Assembly (NCBI GenBank): GCA_964016885.1
Contig: OZ024743.1
Coordinates: 344,590,563 to 344,654,562, forward strand
Source of the DNA: Eledone cirrhosa
Taxonomy: Eukaryota; Mollusca; Cephalopoda; Octopoda; Eledonidae
Direction: 5' to 3'
DNA: 64,000 nucleotides
A program made the position numbers and the translations under genes. The number at the start of each line of letters is the position of its first letter. The first letter of the stretch is position 1. Of this stretch, positions 11,049 to 25,300 are shown piece by piece. A model generated the notes under the pieces. It had not been told where the DNA came from. It searched no databases and was given only the letters and a program-made list of their open reading frames with translations.

Positions 11049-13010
11049 TTGTTATTGTTACTACTGTTGTTGACGTTGTTGTTTTTACTACTATTGTTGG
11101 CGTTGTTATTGTTACTACTGTTGTTGACGTTGTTGTTACTACCGTTGTTGGCGCTGTTATTGTTACTACTGTTGTTGACGTTGTTGTTACTACTGTTGTT
11201 GACGTTGTTATTGTTAATACTGTTGTTGACGGTATTGTTGTTACTACCGTTGTTGACGTTGTTGTTGTTACTACTGTTGTTGACGTTGTTATTGTTACTA
11301 CTGTTGTTGACGTTGTTGTTTTTACTACTGTTGTTGACGTTGTTATTGTTAATACTGTTGTTGACGTTGTTGTTATTACTACTGTTGTTGACGTTGTTGT
11401 TGTTACTACTTCTGTTGACGTTGTTATTGTTACAACTGTTGTTGACGTTGTTGTTTTAACTACTGTTGTTGACGTTGTTGTTGTTACTACTGTTGTTGAC
11501 GTTGTTGTTTTTACTACTGTTGTTGTTGACGTTGTTGTTTTTACTACTGTTGTTGACGTTGTTGTTGTTACTAGTGTTGTTGACGTTGTTGTTTTTACTA
11601 CTACTGTTGTTGACATTGTTGTTTTTACTACTGTTGTTGACGTTGTTATTGTTACTACTGTTGTTGACGTTGTTGTTGTTACTACTGTTGTTGACGTTGT
11701 TATTGTTACTACTGTTGTTGACGTTATTTTTGTTACTACTGTTGTTGACGTTGTTGTTGTTACTACTGTTGTTGACGTTATTTTTGTTACTATTGTTGTT
11801 GATGTTGTTATTGTTACTACTGTTGTTGGCCTTGTTTTTTCTACTGTTGTTGACGTTGTTGTTGTTACTACTGTTGTTGACGTTATTGTTGTTACTATTG
11901 TTGTTGACGTTGTTGTTGTTACTACTGTTGTTGGCGTTGTTTTTACTACTGTTGTTGACGTTGTTGTTGTTACTACTGTTGTTGACATTGTTATTGTTAC
12001 TACTGTTGTTGACATTGTTATTGTTACTATTGTTGTTGACGTTGTTGTTACTATTGTTGTTGACGTTGTTGTTGTTACTACGGTTATTGACATCGTTGTT
12101 GTTACTACTGCTTTTGACGTTGTTGTTGTTACTACTGTTGTTGACGTTGTTATTGTTACTAATGTTGTTGACGTTATTGTTGTTACTATTGTTGTTGACG
12201 TTGTTGTTACTACTGTTGTTGACGTTGTTGTTGTTACTACTGTTGTTGACGTTGTTGCTGTTACTATTGTTGTTGACGTTGTTATTGTTACTACAGTTGT
12301 TGACGTTGTTGTTTTTACTACTATTGTTGGCGTTGTTATTGTTACTACTGTTGTTGACGTTGTTGTTTTTACTACTATTGTTGGCGTTGTTATTGTTACT
12401 ACTGTTGTTGACGTTGTTGTTACTACCGTTGTTGGCGCTGTTATTGTTACTACTGTTGTTGACGTTGTTGTTACTACTGTTGTTGACGTTGTTATTGTTA
12501 ATACTGTTGTTGACGGTATTGTTGTTACTACCGTTGTTGACGTTGTTGTTGTTACTACTGTTGTTGACGTTGTTATTGTTACTACTGTTGTTGACGTTGT
12601 TGTTTTTACTACTGTTGTTGACGTTGTTATTGTTAATACTGTTGTTGACGTTGTTGTTATTACTACTGTTGTTGACGTTGTTGTTGTTACTACTTCTGTT
12701 GACGTTGTTATTGTTACAACTGTTGTTGACGTTGTTGTTTTAACTACTGTTGTTGACGTTGTTGTTGTTACTACTGTTGTTGACGTTGTTGTTTTTACTA
12801 CTGTTGTTGTTGACGTTGTTGTTTTTACTACTGTTGTTGACGTTGTTGTTGTTACTAGTGTTGTTGACGTTGTTGTTTTTACTACTACTCTTGTTGACAT
12901 TGTTGTTTTTACTACTGTTGTTGACGTTGTTATTGTTACTACTGTTGTTGACGTTGTTGTTGTTACTACTGTTGTTGACGTTGTTATTGTTACTACTGTT
13001 GTTGACGTTG
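10452..13010 (+). repeat. 1,284-bp tandem duplication
   Basis: GGCCTTGTTTTTTCTAC at 10544 recurs at 11828, and the TTTTAACTACTG block at about 11455 recurs at 12739; both are 1,284 bp apart. The first half of each copy is the same block as in the 1,155-bp duplication, so three related copies lie in a row from 8.8 to 13.0 kb. Confidence 0.8.
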
Positions 13011-13242
13011 TTGTTCTTACTACTGTTGTGACGTTGTTGTTGTTACTACTGTTGTTGACGTTGTTGTTGTTACTACTGTTGTTGACGTTGTTATTGTTAC
13101 TACTGTTGTTGACGTTGTTGTTGTTACTACTGTTGTTGACGTTGTTGTTGTTACTACTGTTGTTGACGTTGTTGTTACTACTGTTGTTGACGTTATTGTT
13201 GTTACTATTGTTGTTGACGTTGTTGTTGTTACTACTGTTGTT

Positions 13243-13639
13243 GGCGTTGTTTTTACTACTGTTGATGACGTTGTTGTTGTTACTACTGTTGTTGACGTTG
13301 TTGTTGTTACTACTGTTGTTGACGTTATTGTTGTTACTATTGTTGTTGACGTTGTTGTTGTTACTACTCTTGTTGGCGTTGTTTTTACTACTGTTGTTGA
13401 CGTTGTTGTTGTTACTACTGTTGTTGACGTTGTTGTTGTTACTACTGTTGTTGACGTTATTCTTGTTACTATTGTTGTTGACGTTGTTGTTGTTACTACT
13501 GTTTTTGGCGTTGTTTTTACTACTGTTGTTGACGTTGTTGTTGTTACTACTGTTGTTGACGTTGTTGTTATTACTACTGTTGTTGACGTTATTGTTGTTA
13601 CTATTGTTGTTGACGTTGTTGTTGTTACTACTGTTGTTG
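13243..13639 (+). repeat. 132-bp pentamer sub-array, site 2
   Basis: GGC-unit markers at about 13243, 13375 and 13507, exactly 132 bp apart. The third has TTTGGC before it, as does the marker at 6198 in site 1. Confidence 0.85.
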
Positions 13640-15526
13640 ACGTTGTAATTGTTACTACTGTTGTTGACGTTGTTATTGTTACTACTGTTGTTGACGTTGT
13701 TGTTACTATTGTTGTTGACGTTGTTGTTGTTACTACGTTTATTGTCATTGTTGTTGTTACTACTGCTTTTGACGTTGTTGTTGTTGTTACTACTGTTGTT
13801 GACGTTGTTATTGTTACTAATGTTGTTGACGTTATTGTTGTTACTATTGTTGTTGACGTTGTTGTTGTTACTATTGTTGTTGACGTTGTTGTTACTACTG
13901 ATGTTGACGTTATTGTTGTCACTACTGTTGTTGACGTTTTTGTTGTTACTACTGTTGTTGACGTTGTTGTTACTACTGTTGTTGACGTTGATGTTGTTAC
14001 TATTGTTGTTGACGTTGTTGTTACTACTGATGTTGACGTTATTGTTGTTACTACTGTTGTTGACTTTATTGTTGTAACTATTGTTGTTGACGTTGTTGTT
14101 GTTACTACTGTCGTTGAAGTTGTTGTTGTTACTACTGTCGTTGACGTTGTTGTTGTTTCTAATCTTGTTGACGTTGTTGTTGTTACTACTGTTGTTGACG
14201 TTGTTATTGTTATTGACGTTGTTATTGTTACTAATGTTGTTGACGTTATTGTTGTTACCACTGTTGTTGACGTTGTTGTTGTCACCACTGTCGTTGACGT
14301 TGTTGTTGTTACTACTGTCGTTGACGTTGTTGTTTCTAATCTTGTTGACGTTGTTGTTACTATTACTGTTGATGACCTTGTTATTGTCAGTACTGTTGTT
14401 GACGTTATTGTTGTTACTACTGTTGTTGACGTCGTTATTGTTACTACTACTGTTGTTGACGTTGTTGTTGTTACTACTGTTGTTGACGTTGTTATTGTTA
14501 CTACTGTTGTTGACGTTGTTATTGTTACTACTGTTGTTGACGTTTTTATTGTTACTATTGTTGTTGACGTTGTTATTGTTAATACTGTTGTTGACGTTGT
14601 TGTTACTACTGTTGTTGACGTTGTTGTTGTTACTACTGTTGTTGACGTTTTTATTGTTAATACTGTTGTTGACGTTGTTGTTGTTACTACTGTTGTTGAC
14701 GTTGTTGTTTTTACTACTACTGTTGTTGACATTGTTGTTTTTACTACTGTTGTTGACGTTGTTATTGTTACTACTGTTGTTGACGTTGTTGTTGTTACTA
14801 CTTTTGTTGACGTTGTTATTGTTACTACTGTTGTTGACGTTGTTGTTGTTACTACTGTTGTGACGTTGTTGTTGTTACTACTGTTGTTGACGTTGTTGTT
14901 GTTACTACTGTTGTTGACGTTGTTATTGTTACTACTGTTGTTGACGTTGTTGTTGTTACTACTGTTGTTGACGTTGTTGTTGTTACTACTGTTGTTGACG
15001 TTGTTGTTACTACTGTTGTTGACGTTATTGTTGTTACTATTGTTGTTGACGTTGTTGTTGTTACTACTGTTGTTGGCGTTGTTTTTACTACTGTTGATGA
15101 CGTTGTTGTTGTTTCTACTGTTGTTGACGTTGTTGTTGTTACTACTGTTGTTGACGTTGTTGTTGTTACTACTGTTGTTGACGTTGTTGTTTTTACTACT
15201 ACTGTTGTTGACATTGTTGTTTTTACTACTGTTGTTGACGTTGTTATTGTTACTACTGTTGTTGACGTTGTTGTTGTTACTACTGTTGTTGACGTTGTTA
15301 TTGTTACTACTGTTGTTGACGTTGTTGTTGTTACTACTGTTGTGACGTTGTTGTTGTTACTACTGTTGTTGACGTTGTTGTTACTACTGTTGTTGACGTT
15401 ATTATTGTTACTACTGTTGTTGACGTTGTTGTTGTTACTACTGTTGTTGACGTTGTTGTTGTTACTACTGTTGTTGACGTTGTTGTTACTACTGTTGTTG
15501 ACGTTATTGTTGTTACTACTGTTGTT

Positions 15527-16052
15527 GGCGTTGTTTTTACTACTGTTGATGACGTTGTTGTTGTTACTACTGTTGTTGACGTTGTTGTTGTTACTACTGT
15601 TGTTGACGTTATTGTTGTTACTATTGTTGTTGACGTTGTTGTTGTTACTACTCTTGTTGGCGTTGTTTTTACTACTGTTGTTGACGTTGTTGTTGTTACT
15701 ACTGTTGTTGATGTTGTTGTTACTACTGTTGTTGACGTTATTGTTGTTACTATTGTTGTTGACGTTGTTGTTGTTACTACTGTTGTTGGTGTTGTTTTTA
15801 CAACTGTTGTTGACGTTGTTGTTGTTACTACTGTTGTTGACGTTGTTGTTGTTACTACTGTTGTTGACGTTATTGTTGTTACTATTGTTGTTGACGTTGT
15901 TGTTGTTACTACTGTTTTTGGCGTTGTTTTTACTACTGTTGTTGACGTTGTTGTTGTTACTACTGTTGTTGACGTTGTTGTTATTACTACTGTTGTTGAC
16001 GTTATTGTTGTTACTATTGTTGTTGACGTTGTTGTTGTTACTACTGTTGTTG
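15527..16052 (+). repeat. 132-bp pentamer sub-array, site 3
   Basis: GGC-unit markers at about 15527, 15659, 15788 (GGT variant) and 15920, spaced 132, 129 and 132 bp. The TTTGGC form is again the last one, so sites 1-3 are copies of one ancestral block. Confidence 0.85.
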
Positions 16053-16425
16053 ACGTTGTTATTGTTACTACTGTTGTTGACGTTGTTATTGTTACTACTG
16101 TTGTTGACGTTGTTATTGTTACTACTGTTGTTGACGTTGTTGTTACTATTGTTGTTGACGTTGTTGTTGTTACTACGTTTATTGTCATTGATGTTGTTAC
16201 TACTTCTGTTGACGTTGTTGTTGTTGTTACTACTGTTGTTGACGTTGTAATTGTTACTAATGTTGTTAACGTTATTGTTGTTACTATTGTTGTTGACGTT
16301 GTTGTTGCTATTGTTGTTGACGTTGTTGCTACTACTGATGTTGACGTTATTGTTGTTACTACTGTTGTTGACGTTTTTGTTGTTACTACTGTTGTTGACG
16401 TTGTTGTTACTACTGTTGTTGACGT

Positions 16426-19400
16426 TGTTGTTACTACTGTTGTTGACGTTGATGTTGTTACTATTGTTGTTGACGTTGTTGTTACTACTGATGTTGACGT
16501 TATTGTTGTTACTACTGTTGTTGACTTTATTGTTGTAACTATTGTTGTTGACGTTGTTGTTGTTACTACTGTCGTTGAAGTTGTTGTTGTTACTACTGTC
16601 GTTGACGTTGTTGTTGTTTCTAATCTTGTTGACGTTGTTGTTGTTACTACTGTTGTTGACGTTGTTATTGTTATTGACGTTGTTATTGTTACTAATGTTG
16701 TTGACGTTATTGTTGTTACCACTGTTGTTGACGTTGTTGCTGTCACCACTGTCGTTGACGTTGTTGTTGTTACTACTGTCGTTGACGTTGTTGTTTCTAA
16801 TCTTGTTGACGTTGTTGATACTATTACTGTTGATGACCTTGTTATTGTCAGTACTGTTGTTGACGTTATTGTTGTTACTACTGTTGTTGACGTCGTTATT
16901 GTTACTACTACTGTTGTTGACGTTGTTGTTGTTACTACTGTTGTTGACGTTGTTATTGTTACTACTGTTGTTGACGTTGTTATTGTTACTACTGTTGTTG
17001 ACGTTTTTATTGTTACTATTGTTGTTGACGTTGTTATTGTTAATACTGTTGTTGACGTTGTTGTTACTACTGTTTTTGACGTTGTTGTTGTTACTACTGT
17101 TGTTGACGTTTTTATTGTTAATACTGTTGTTGACGTTGTTATTGTTACTACTGTTGTTGACGTTATTATTGTTAATACTGTTGTTGACGTTGTTGTTGTT
17201 ACTACCGTTGTTGACGTTGTTATTGTTACTACTGTTGTTGACGTTTTTATTGTTACTACTGTTGTTGACGTTGTTATTGTTACTACTGCTGTTGACGTTG
17301 TTATTGTTACTACTGTTGTTGACGTTGTTGTTAATACTGTTGTTGACGGTGTTGTTGTTACTATTGTTGTTGACGTTGTAATTGTTACTACTGTTGGTGA
17401 CTTTGTTATTGTTAATACTGCTGTTGACGGTATTGTTGTTACTACAGTTGTTGACGTTGTTGTTACTACTGTTGTTGACGTTGTTGTTGTTACTATTGTT
17501 GTTGACGTTGTTGTTACTACTGTTGTTGACGTTGTTGTTGTTACTACTGTTGTTGACGTTGTTGCTGTTACTATTGTTGTTGACGTTGTTATTGTTACTA
17601 CTGTTGTTGACGGTGTTGTTTTTACTACTATTGTTGGCGTTGTTACTGTTACTACTGTTGTTGACGTTGTTGTTTTTACTACTATTGTTGGCGTTGTTAT
17701 TGTTACTACTGTTGTTGACGTTGTTGTTACTACCGTTGTTTGCGCTGTTATTGTTACTACTGTTGTTGACGTTGTTGTTACTACTGTTGTTGACGTTGTT
17801 ATTGTTAATACTGTTGTTGACGGTATGTTGTTACTACCGTTGTTGACGTTGTTGTTGTTACTACTGTTGTTGACGTTGTTATTGTTACTACTGTTGTTGA
17901 CGTTGTTGTTTTTACTACTGTTGTTGACGTTGTTATTGTTAATACTGTTGTTGACGTTGTTGTTGTTACAACTGTTGTTGACGTTGTTGTTTTAACTACT
18001 GTTGTTGACGTTGTTTTTGTTACTACTGTTGTTGACGTTGTTGTTTTTACTACTGTTGTTGTTGACGTTGTTGTTTTTACTACTGTTGTTGACGTTGTTG
18101 TTTTTACTACTACTGTTGTTGACGTTGTTGTTTTTACTACTGTTGTTGACGTTGTTATTGTTACTACTGGTGTTGACGTTGTTGTTGTTACTACTGTTGT
18201 TGACGTTGTTATTGTTACTACTGTTGTTGACGTTGTTGTTGTTACTACTGTTGTGACGTTGTTGTTGTTACTACTGTTGTTGACGTTGTTGTTACTACTG
18301 TTGTTGACGTTGTTATTCTTACTACTGTTGTTGACGTTGTTGTTGTTACTACTGTTGTTGACGTTGGTGTTGTTACTACTGTTGTTGACGTTGTTGTTGT
18401 TACTACTGTTGTTGTTGGTGTTGTTATTGATACCAATGTTGTTGACGTTATTGTTGTTACTACTGTTGTTGACGTTATTGTTGTTACTACTGTTGTTGAC
18501 GTTATTGTTGTTACTACTGCTGTTGACGTTGTTATTGTTACTACTGTTGTTGATGTTGTTGTTGTTACTACTGTTGTTGACGTTGTTGTTGTTACTATTG
18601 TTGTTGACGTTGTTATTGTTACTACTGTTGTTGACGTTGTTATTGTTACTACTGTTGTTGACGTTGTAATTGTTACTACTGTTGTTGACGTTGTTGTTGT
18701 TACTACTGTTGTTGACGTTATTGTTGTTACTATTGTTGTTGACGTTGTTGTTGTTACTACTGTTGTTGGCGTTGTTTTTACTACTATTGTTGACGTTGTT
18801 GTTGTTACTACTGTTGTTGACATTGTTATTGTTACTACTGTTGTTGACATTGTTATTGTTACTATTGTTGTTGACGTTGTTGTTACTATTGTTGTTGACG
18901 TTGTTGTTGTTACTACGGTTATTGACATTGTTGTTGTTACTACTACTTTTGACGTTGTTGTTGTTACTACTGTTGTTGACGTTGTTATTGTTACTAATGT
19001 TGTTGACGTTATTGTTGTTACTATTGTTGTTGACGTTGTTGTTACTACTGTTGTTGATGTTGTTGTTACTACTGTTGTTGACGTTGTTGCTGTTACTATT
19101 GTTGTTGACGTTGTTATTGTTACTACTGTTGTTGACGTTGTTGTTTTTACTACTATTGTTGGCGTTGTTATTGTTACTACTGTTGTTGACGTTGTTGTTT
19201 TTACTACTATTGTTGGCGTTGTTATTGTTACTACTGTTGTTGACGTTGTTGTTACTACCGTTGTTGGCGCTGTTATTGTTACTACTGTTGTTGACGTTGT
19301 TGTTACTACTGTTGTTGACGTTGTTATTGTTAATACTGTTGTTGACGGTATTGTTGTTACTACCGTTGTTGACGTTGTTGTTGTGACTACTGTTGTTGAC

Positions 19401-22388
19401 GTTGTTATTGTTACTACTGTTGTTGACGTTGTTGTTTTTACTACTGTTGTTGACGTTGTTATTGTTAATACTGTTGTTGACGTTGTTGTTATTACTACTG
19501 TTGTTGACGTTGTTGTTGTTACTACTTCTGTTGACGTTGTTATTGTTACAACTGTTGTTGACGTTGTTGTTTTAACTACTGTTGTTGACGTTGTTGTTGT
19601 TACTACTGTTGTTGACGTTGTTGTGTTTACTACTGTTGTTGTTGACGTTGTTGTTTTTACTACTGTTGTTGACGTTGTTGTTGTTACTACTGTTGTTGAC
19701 GTTGTTGTTTTTACTACTACTGTTGTTGACATTGTTGTTTTTACTACTGTTGTTGACGTTGTTATTGTTACTACTGTTGTTGACGTTGTTGTTGTTACTA
19801 CTGTTGTTGACGTTGTTATTGTTACTACTGTTGTTGACGTTGTTGTTGTTACTACTGTTGTGACGTTGTTGTTACTACTGTTGTTGACGTTGTTGTTACT
19901 ACTGTTGTTGATGTTGTTATTGTTACTACTGTTGTTGACGTTGTTGTTGTTACTACTGTTGTTGACGTTGGTGTTGTTACTACTGTTGTTGACGTTGTTG
20001 TTGTTACTACTGTTGTTGTTGGTGTTGTTATTGTTACCAATGTTGTTGACGTTATTGTTGTTACTACTGTTGTTGACGTTATTGTTGTTACTACTGTTGT
20101 TGACGTTATTGTTGTAACTACTGCTGTTGACGTTGTTATTGTTACTACTGTTGTTGACGTTGTTGTTGTTACTACTGTTGTTGACGTTGTTGTTGTTACT
20201 ACTGTTGTTGACGTTGTTGTTGTTACTACTGTTGTTATTGTTGTTGTTATTGTTACTACTGTTGTTGACGTTGTTATTGTTACTACTGTTGTTGACGTTG
20301 TTATTGTTACTACTGTTATTGACGTTGTAATTGTTACTACTGTTGTTGACGTTGTTGTTGTTACTATTGTTGTTGACGTTGTTATTGTTACTACTGTTGT
20401 TGACGTTGTTATTGTTACTACTGTTGTTGACGTTATAATTGTTACTACTGTTGTTGACGTTGTTGTTATTACTACTGTTGTTGACTTTATTGTTGTTAGT
20501 ATTGTTGTTGATGTTGTTGTTGTTACTACTGTTGTTGGCCTTGTTTTTACTACTGTTGTTGACGTTGTTGTTGTTACTACTGTTGTTGACGTTGTTGTTG
20601 TTACTACTGTTGTTGACGTTATTGTTGTTACTATTGTTGTTGACGTTGTTGTTGTTACTACTGTTGTTGGCGTTGTTTTTACTACTGTTGTTGACGTTGT
20701 TGTTGTTACTACTGTTGTTGACGTTGTTATTGTTACTACTGTTGTTGACGTTGTTATTGTTACTATTGTTGTTGACGTTGTTGTTACTATTGTTGTTGAC
20801 GTTGTTGTTGTTACTATTGTTGTTGACGTTTTTGTTACTACTGATGTTGACGTTATTGTTGTTACTACTGTTGTTGACGTTATTGTTGTTACTACTGTTG
20901 TTGACGTTGTTGTTACTACTGTTGTTGACGTTGTTGTTGTTACTATTGTTGTTGACGTTGTTGTTACCAGTGATGTTGACGTTATTGTTGTTACTACTGT
21001 TGTCGACTTTATTGTTGTAACTATTGTTGTTGACGTTGTTGTTGTTACTAATGTTGTTGACGTTGTTATTCTTACTATTGTTGTTGACGTTGTTGTTACT
21101 ACTGTTGATGACGTTGTTGTGTTACTACTGTTGTTGACGTTGCTGTTGTTACTACTGTTGTTGACGTTGATGTTGTTACTACTGTTGTTGACGTTGTTGT
21201 TACTACTGTTGTTGATGTTGTTATTGTTACAACTGTTGTTGACGTTGTTGTTGTTACTACTACTGTTGTTGACGTTGTTGTTACTACTGTTGTTGACGTT
21301 GTTGTTGTTACTACTGTTGTTGACGGTGTTGTTGTTACTACTGTTGTTGACGTTGTTTTTGTTACTACTGTTGTTGACGTTGTTGTTGTTACTACTACTG
21401 TTGTTGACGTTGTTGTTACTACTGTTGTTGACGTTGTTGTTGTTACTACTATTGTTGTTGACGTTGTTGTTACTACTGTTATTGACGTTGTTGTTGTTAC
21501 TACTGTTATTGACGTTGTTGTTACTACTGTTGTTGACGTTGTTGTTGTTACTACTGTTGTTGACGTTGTTGTTACTACTGTTATTGCCGTTGTTGTTGTT
21601 ACTACTGTTGTTGACGTTGTTGTTACGACTGTTGTTGACGTTGTTATTGTTACTAATGTTGTTGACGTTGTTGTTGTTACTACTGTTGTTGATTTTGTTG
21701 TTACTACTACTGTTGTTGACGTTGTTATTGTTACTACTGTTGTTGACGTTGTTATTGTTACTACTGTTGTTGACGTTGTTATTGTTACTACTGGTGTTGA
21801 CGTTGTTGTTGTTACTACTGTTGTTGACGGTATTGTTGTTACTACTGTTGTTGACGTTGCTGTTGTTACTACTGTTGTTGACGTTGTTATTGTTACTACT
21901 GTTGTTGACGTTGTTGTTGTTGCTAATGTTGTTGACGTTGTTGTTACTACTGTTGTTGACGTTGTTGTTACGACTGTTGTTGACGTTGTTATTGTTACTA
22001 ATGTTGTTGACGTCATTGTTGTTACTACTGTTGTTGATTTTGTTGTTACTACTACTGTTGTTGACGTTGTTATTGTTACTACTGTTGTTGACGTTGTTAT
22101 TGTTACTACTGTTGTTGACGTTGTTGTTGTTACTACTGTTGTTGACGTTTTTATTGTTACTACTGTCGTTGACGTTGTTGTTACTAATGTTGTTGACGTT
22201 GTTATTGTTACTACTGTTGTTGACGTTGTTGTTGTTACTACTGTTGTTGACGTTGTTGTTACTACTGTTGTTGACGTTGTTATTGTTACTACTGTTGTTG
22301 ACGTTGTTGTTGTTACTAATGTTGTTGACGTTGTTATTGTTACTACTGTTGTTGACGTTGTTGTTGTTACTACTGTTGTTGACGTTGT
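16426..22388 (+). repeat. 5,963-bp higher-order repeat, copy 1
   Basis: Every landmark I followed from about 16426 to 22414 recurs exactly 5,963 bp downstream, with only single-base differences. Landmarks include GACTTTATTGTTGTAACT, the one-base-short GACGGTATGTTGTTAC (17819), the 26-bp units at 18250 and 19857, and TGTTGTGTTACTACTG (near 21117). The period is not a multiple of three because it contains several one-base-short units. Confidence 0.92.
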
Positions 22389-25300
22389 TGTTGTTACTAC
22401 TGTTGTTGACGTTGATGTTGTTACTATTGTTGTTGACGTTGTTGTTACTACTGATGTTGACGTTATTGTTGTTACTACTGTTGTTGACTTTATTGTTGTA
22501 ACTATTGTTGTTGACGTTGTTGTTGTTACTACTGTCGTTGAAGTTGTTGTTGTTACTACTGTCGTTGACGTTGTTGTTGTTTCTAATCTTGTTGACGTTG
22601 TTGTTGTTACTACTGTTGTTGACGTTGTTATTGTTATTGACGTTGTTATTGTTACTAATGTTGTTGACGTTATTGTTGTTACCACTGTTGTTGACGTTGT
22701 TGCTGTCACCACTGTCGTTGACGTTGTTGTTGTTACTACTGTCGTTGACGTTGTTGTTTCTAATCTTGTTGACGTTGTTGTTACTATTACTGTTGATGAC
22801 CTTGTTATTGTCAGTACTGTTGTTGACGTTATTGTTGTTACTACTTTTGTTGACGTCGTTATTGTTACTACTACTGTTGTTGACGTTGTTGTTGTTACTA
22901 CTGTTGTTGACGTTGTTATTGTTACTACTGTTGTTGACGTTGTTATTGTTACTACTGTTGTTGACGTTTTTATTGTTACTATTGTTGTTGACGTTGTTAT
23001 TGTTAATACTGTTGTTGACGTTGTTGTTACTACTGTTTTTGACGTTGTTGTTGTTACTACTGTTGTTGACGTTTTTATTGTTAATACTGTTGTTGACGTT
23101 GTTATTGTTACTACTGTTGTTGACGTTATTATTGTTAATACTGTTGTTGACGTTGTTGTTGTTACTACCGTTGTTGACGTTGTTATTGTTACTACTGTTG
23201 TTGACGTTTTTATTGTTACTACTGTTGTTGACGTTGTTATTGTTACTACTGCTGTTGACGTTGTTATTGTTACTACTGTTGTTGACGTTGTTGTTAATAC
23301 TGTTGTTGACGGTGTTGTTGTTACTACTGTTGTTGACGTTGTAATTGTTACTACTGTTGGTGACTTTGTTATTGTTAATACTGCTGTTGACGGTATTGTT
23401 GTTACTACAGTTGTTGACGTTGTTGTTACTACTGTTGTTGACGTTGTTGTTGTTACTATTGTTGTTGACGTTGTTGTTACTACTGTTGTTGACGTTGTTG
23501 TTGTTACTACTGTTGTTGACGTTGTTGCTGTTACTATTGTTGTTGACGTTGTTATTGTTACTACTGTTGTTGACGGTGTTGTTTTTACTACTATTGTTGG
23601 CGTTGTTACTGTTACTACTGTTGTTGACGTTGTTGTTTTTACTACTATTGTTGGCGTTGTTATTGTTACTACTGTTGTTGACGTTGTTGTTACTACCGTT
23701 GTTTGCTCTGTTATTGTTACTACTGTTGTTGACGTTGTTGTTACTACTGTTGTTGACGTTGTTATTGTTAATACTGTTGTTGACGGTATGTTGTTACTAC
23801 CGTTGTTGACGTTGTTGTTGTTACTACTGTTGTTGACGTTGTTATTGTTACTACTGTTGTTGACGTTGTTGTTTTTACTACTGTTGTTGACGTTGTTATT
23901 GTTAATACTGTTGTTGACGTTGTTGTTGTTACAACTGTTGTTGACGTTGTTGTTTTAACTACTGTTGTTGACGTTGTTTTTGTTACTACTGTTGTTGACG
24001 TTGTTGTTTTTACTACTGTTGTTGTTGACGTTGTTGTTTTTACTACTGTTGTTGACGTTGTTGTTTTTACTACTACTGTTGTTGACGTTGTTGTTTTTAC
24101 TACTGTTGTTGACGTTGTTATTGTTACTACTGGTGTTGACGTTGTTGTTGTTACTACTGTTGTTGACGTTGTTATTGTTACTACTGTTGTTGACGTTGTT
24201 GTTGTTACTACTGTTGTGACGTTGTTGTTGTTACTACTGTTGTTGACGTTGTTGTTACTACTGTTGTTGACGTTGTTATTCTTACTACTGTTGTTGACGT
24301 TGTTGTTGTTACTACTGTTGTTGACGTTGGTGTTGTTACTACTGTTGTTGACGTTGTTGTTGTTACTACTGTTGTTGTTGGTGTTGTTATTGTTACCAAT
24401 GTTGTTGACGTTATTGTTGTTACTACTGTTGTTGACGTTATTGTTGTTACTACTGTTGTTGACGTTATTGTTGTTACTACTGCTGTTGACGTTGTTATTG
24501 TTACTACTGTTGTTGATGTTGTTGTTGTTACTACTGTTGTTGACGTTGTTGTTGTTACTATTGTTGTTGACGTTGTTATTGTTACTACTGTTGTTGACGT
24601 TGTTATTGTTACTACTGTTGTTGACGTTGTAATTGTTACTACTGTTGTTGACGTTGTTGTTGTTACTACTGTTGTTGACGTTATTGTTGTTACTATTGTT
24701 GTTGACGTTGTTGTTGTTACTACTGTTGTTGGCGTTGTTTTTACTACTATTGTTGACGTTGTTGTTGTTACTACTGTTGTTGACATTGTTATTGTTACTA
24801 CTGTTGTTGACATTGTTATTGTTACTATTGTTGTTGACGTTGTTGTTACTATTGTTGTTGACGTTGTTGTTGTTACTACGGTTATTGACATTGTTGTTGT
24901 TACTACTGCTTTTGACGTTGTTGTTGTTACTACTGTTGTTGACGTTGTTATTGTTACTAATGTTGTTGACGTTATTGTTGTTACTATTGTTGTTGACGTT
25001 GTTGTTACTACTGTTGTTGATGTTGTTGTTACTACTGTTGTTGACGTTGTTGCTGTTACTATTGTTGTTGACGTTGTTATTGTTACTACTGTTGTTGACG
25101 TTGTTGTTTTTACTACTATTGTTGGCGTTGTTATTGTTACTACTGTTGTTGACGTTGTTGTTTTTACTACTATTGTTGGCGTTGTTATTGTTACTACTGT
25201 TGTTGACGTTGTTGTTACTACCGTTGTTGGCGCTGTTATTGTTACTACTGTTGTTGACGTTGTTGTTACTACTGTTGTTGACGTTGTTATTGTTAATACT

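Larger units (their letters stand above)
13026..16425 (+). repeat. Re-used 5.6-7.5 kb type segment, two versions
   Basis: The order of variant units repeats what is seen at 5.6-7.5 kb. GACTTTATTGTTGTAACT lies near 6803, 14062 and 16523. Short blocks bounded by the 26-bp unit TGTTGTGACG (near 13025, 14857 and 15340) have been copied within this stretch. The stretch leads directly into the first 5,963-bp repeat. Confidence 0.65.
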
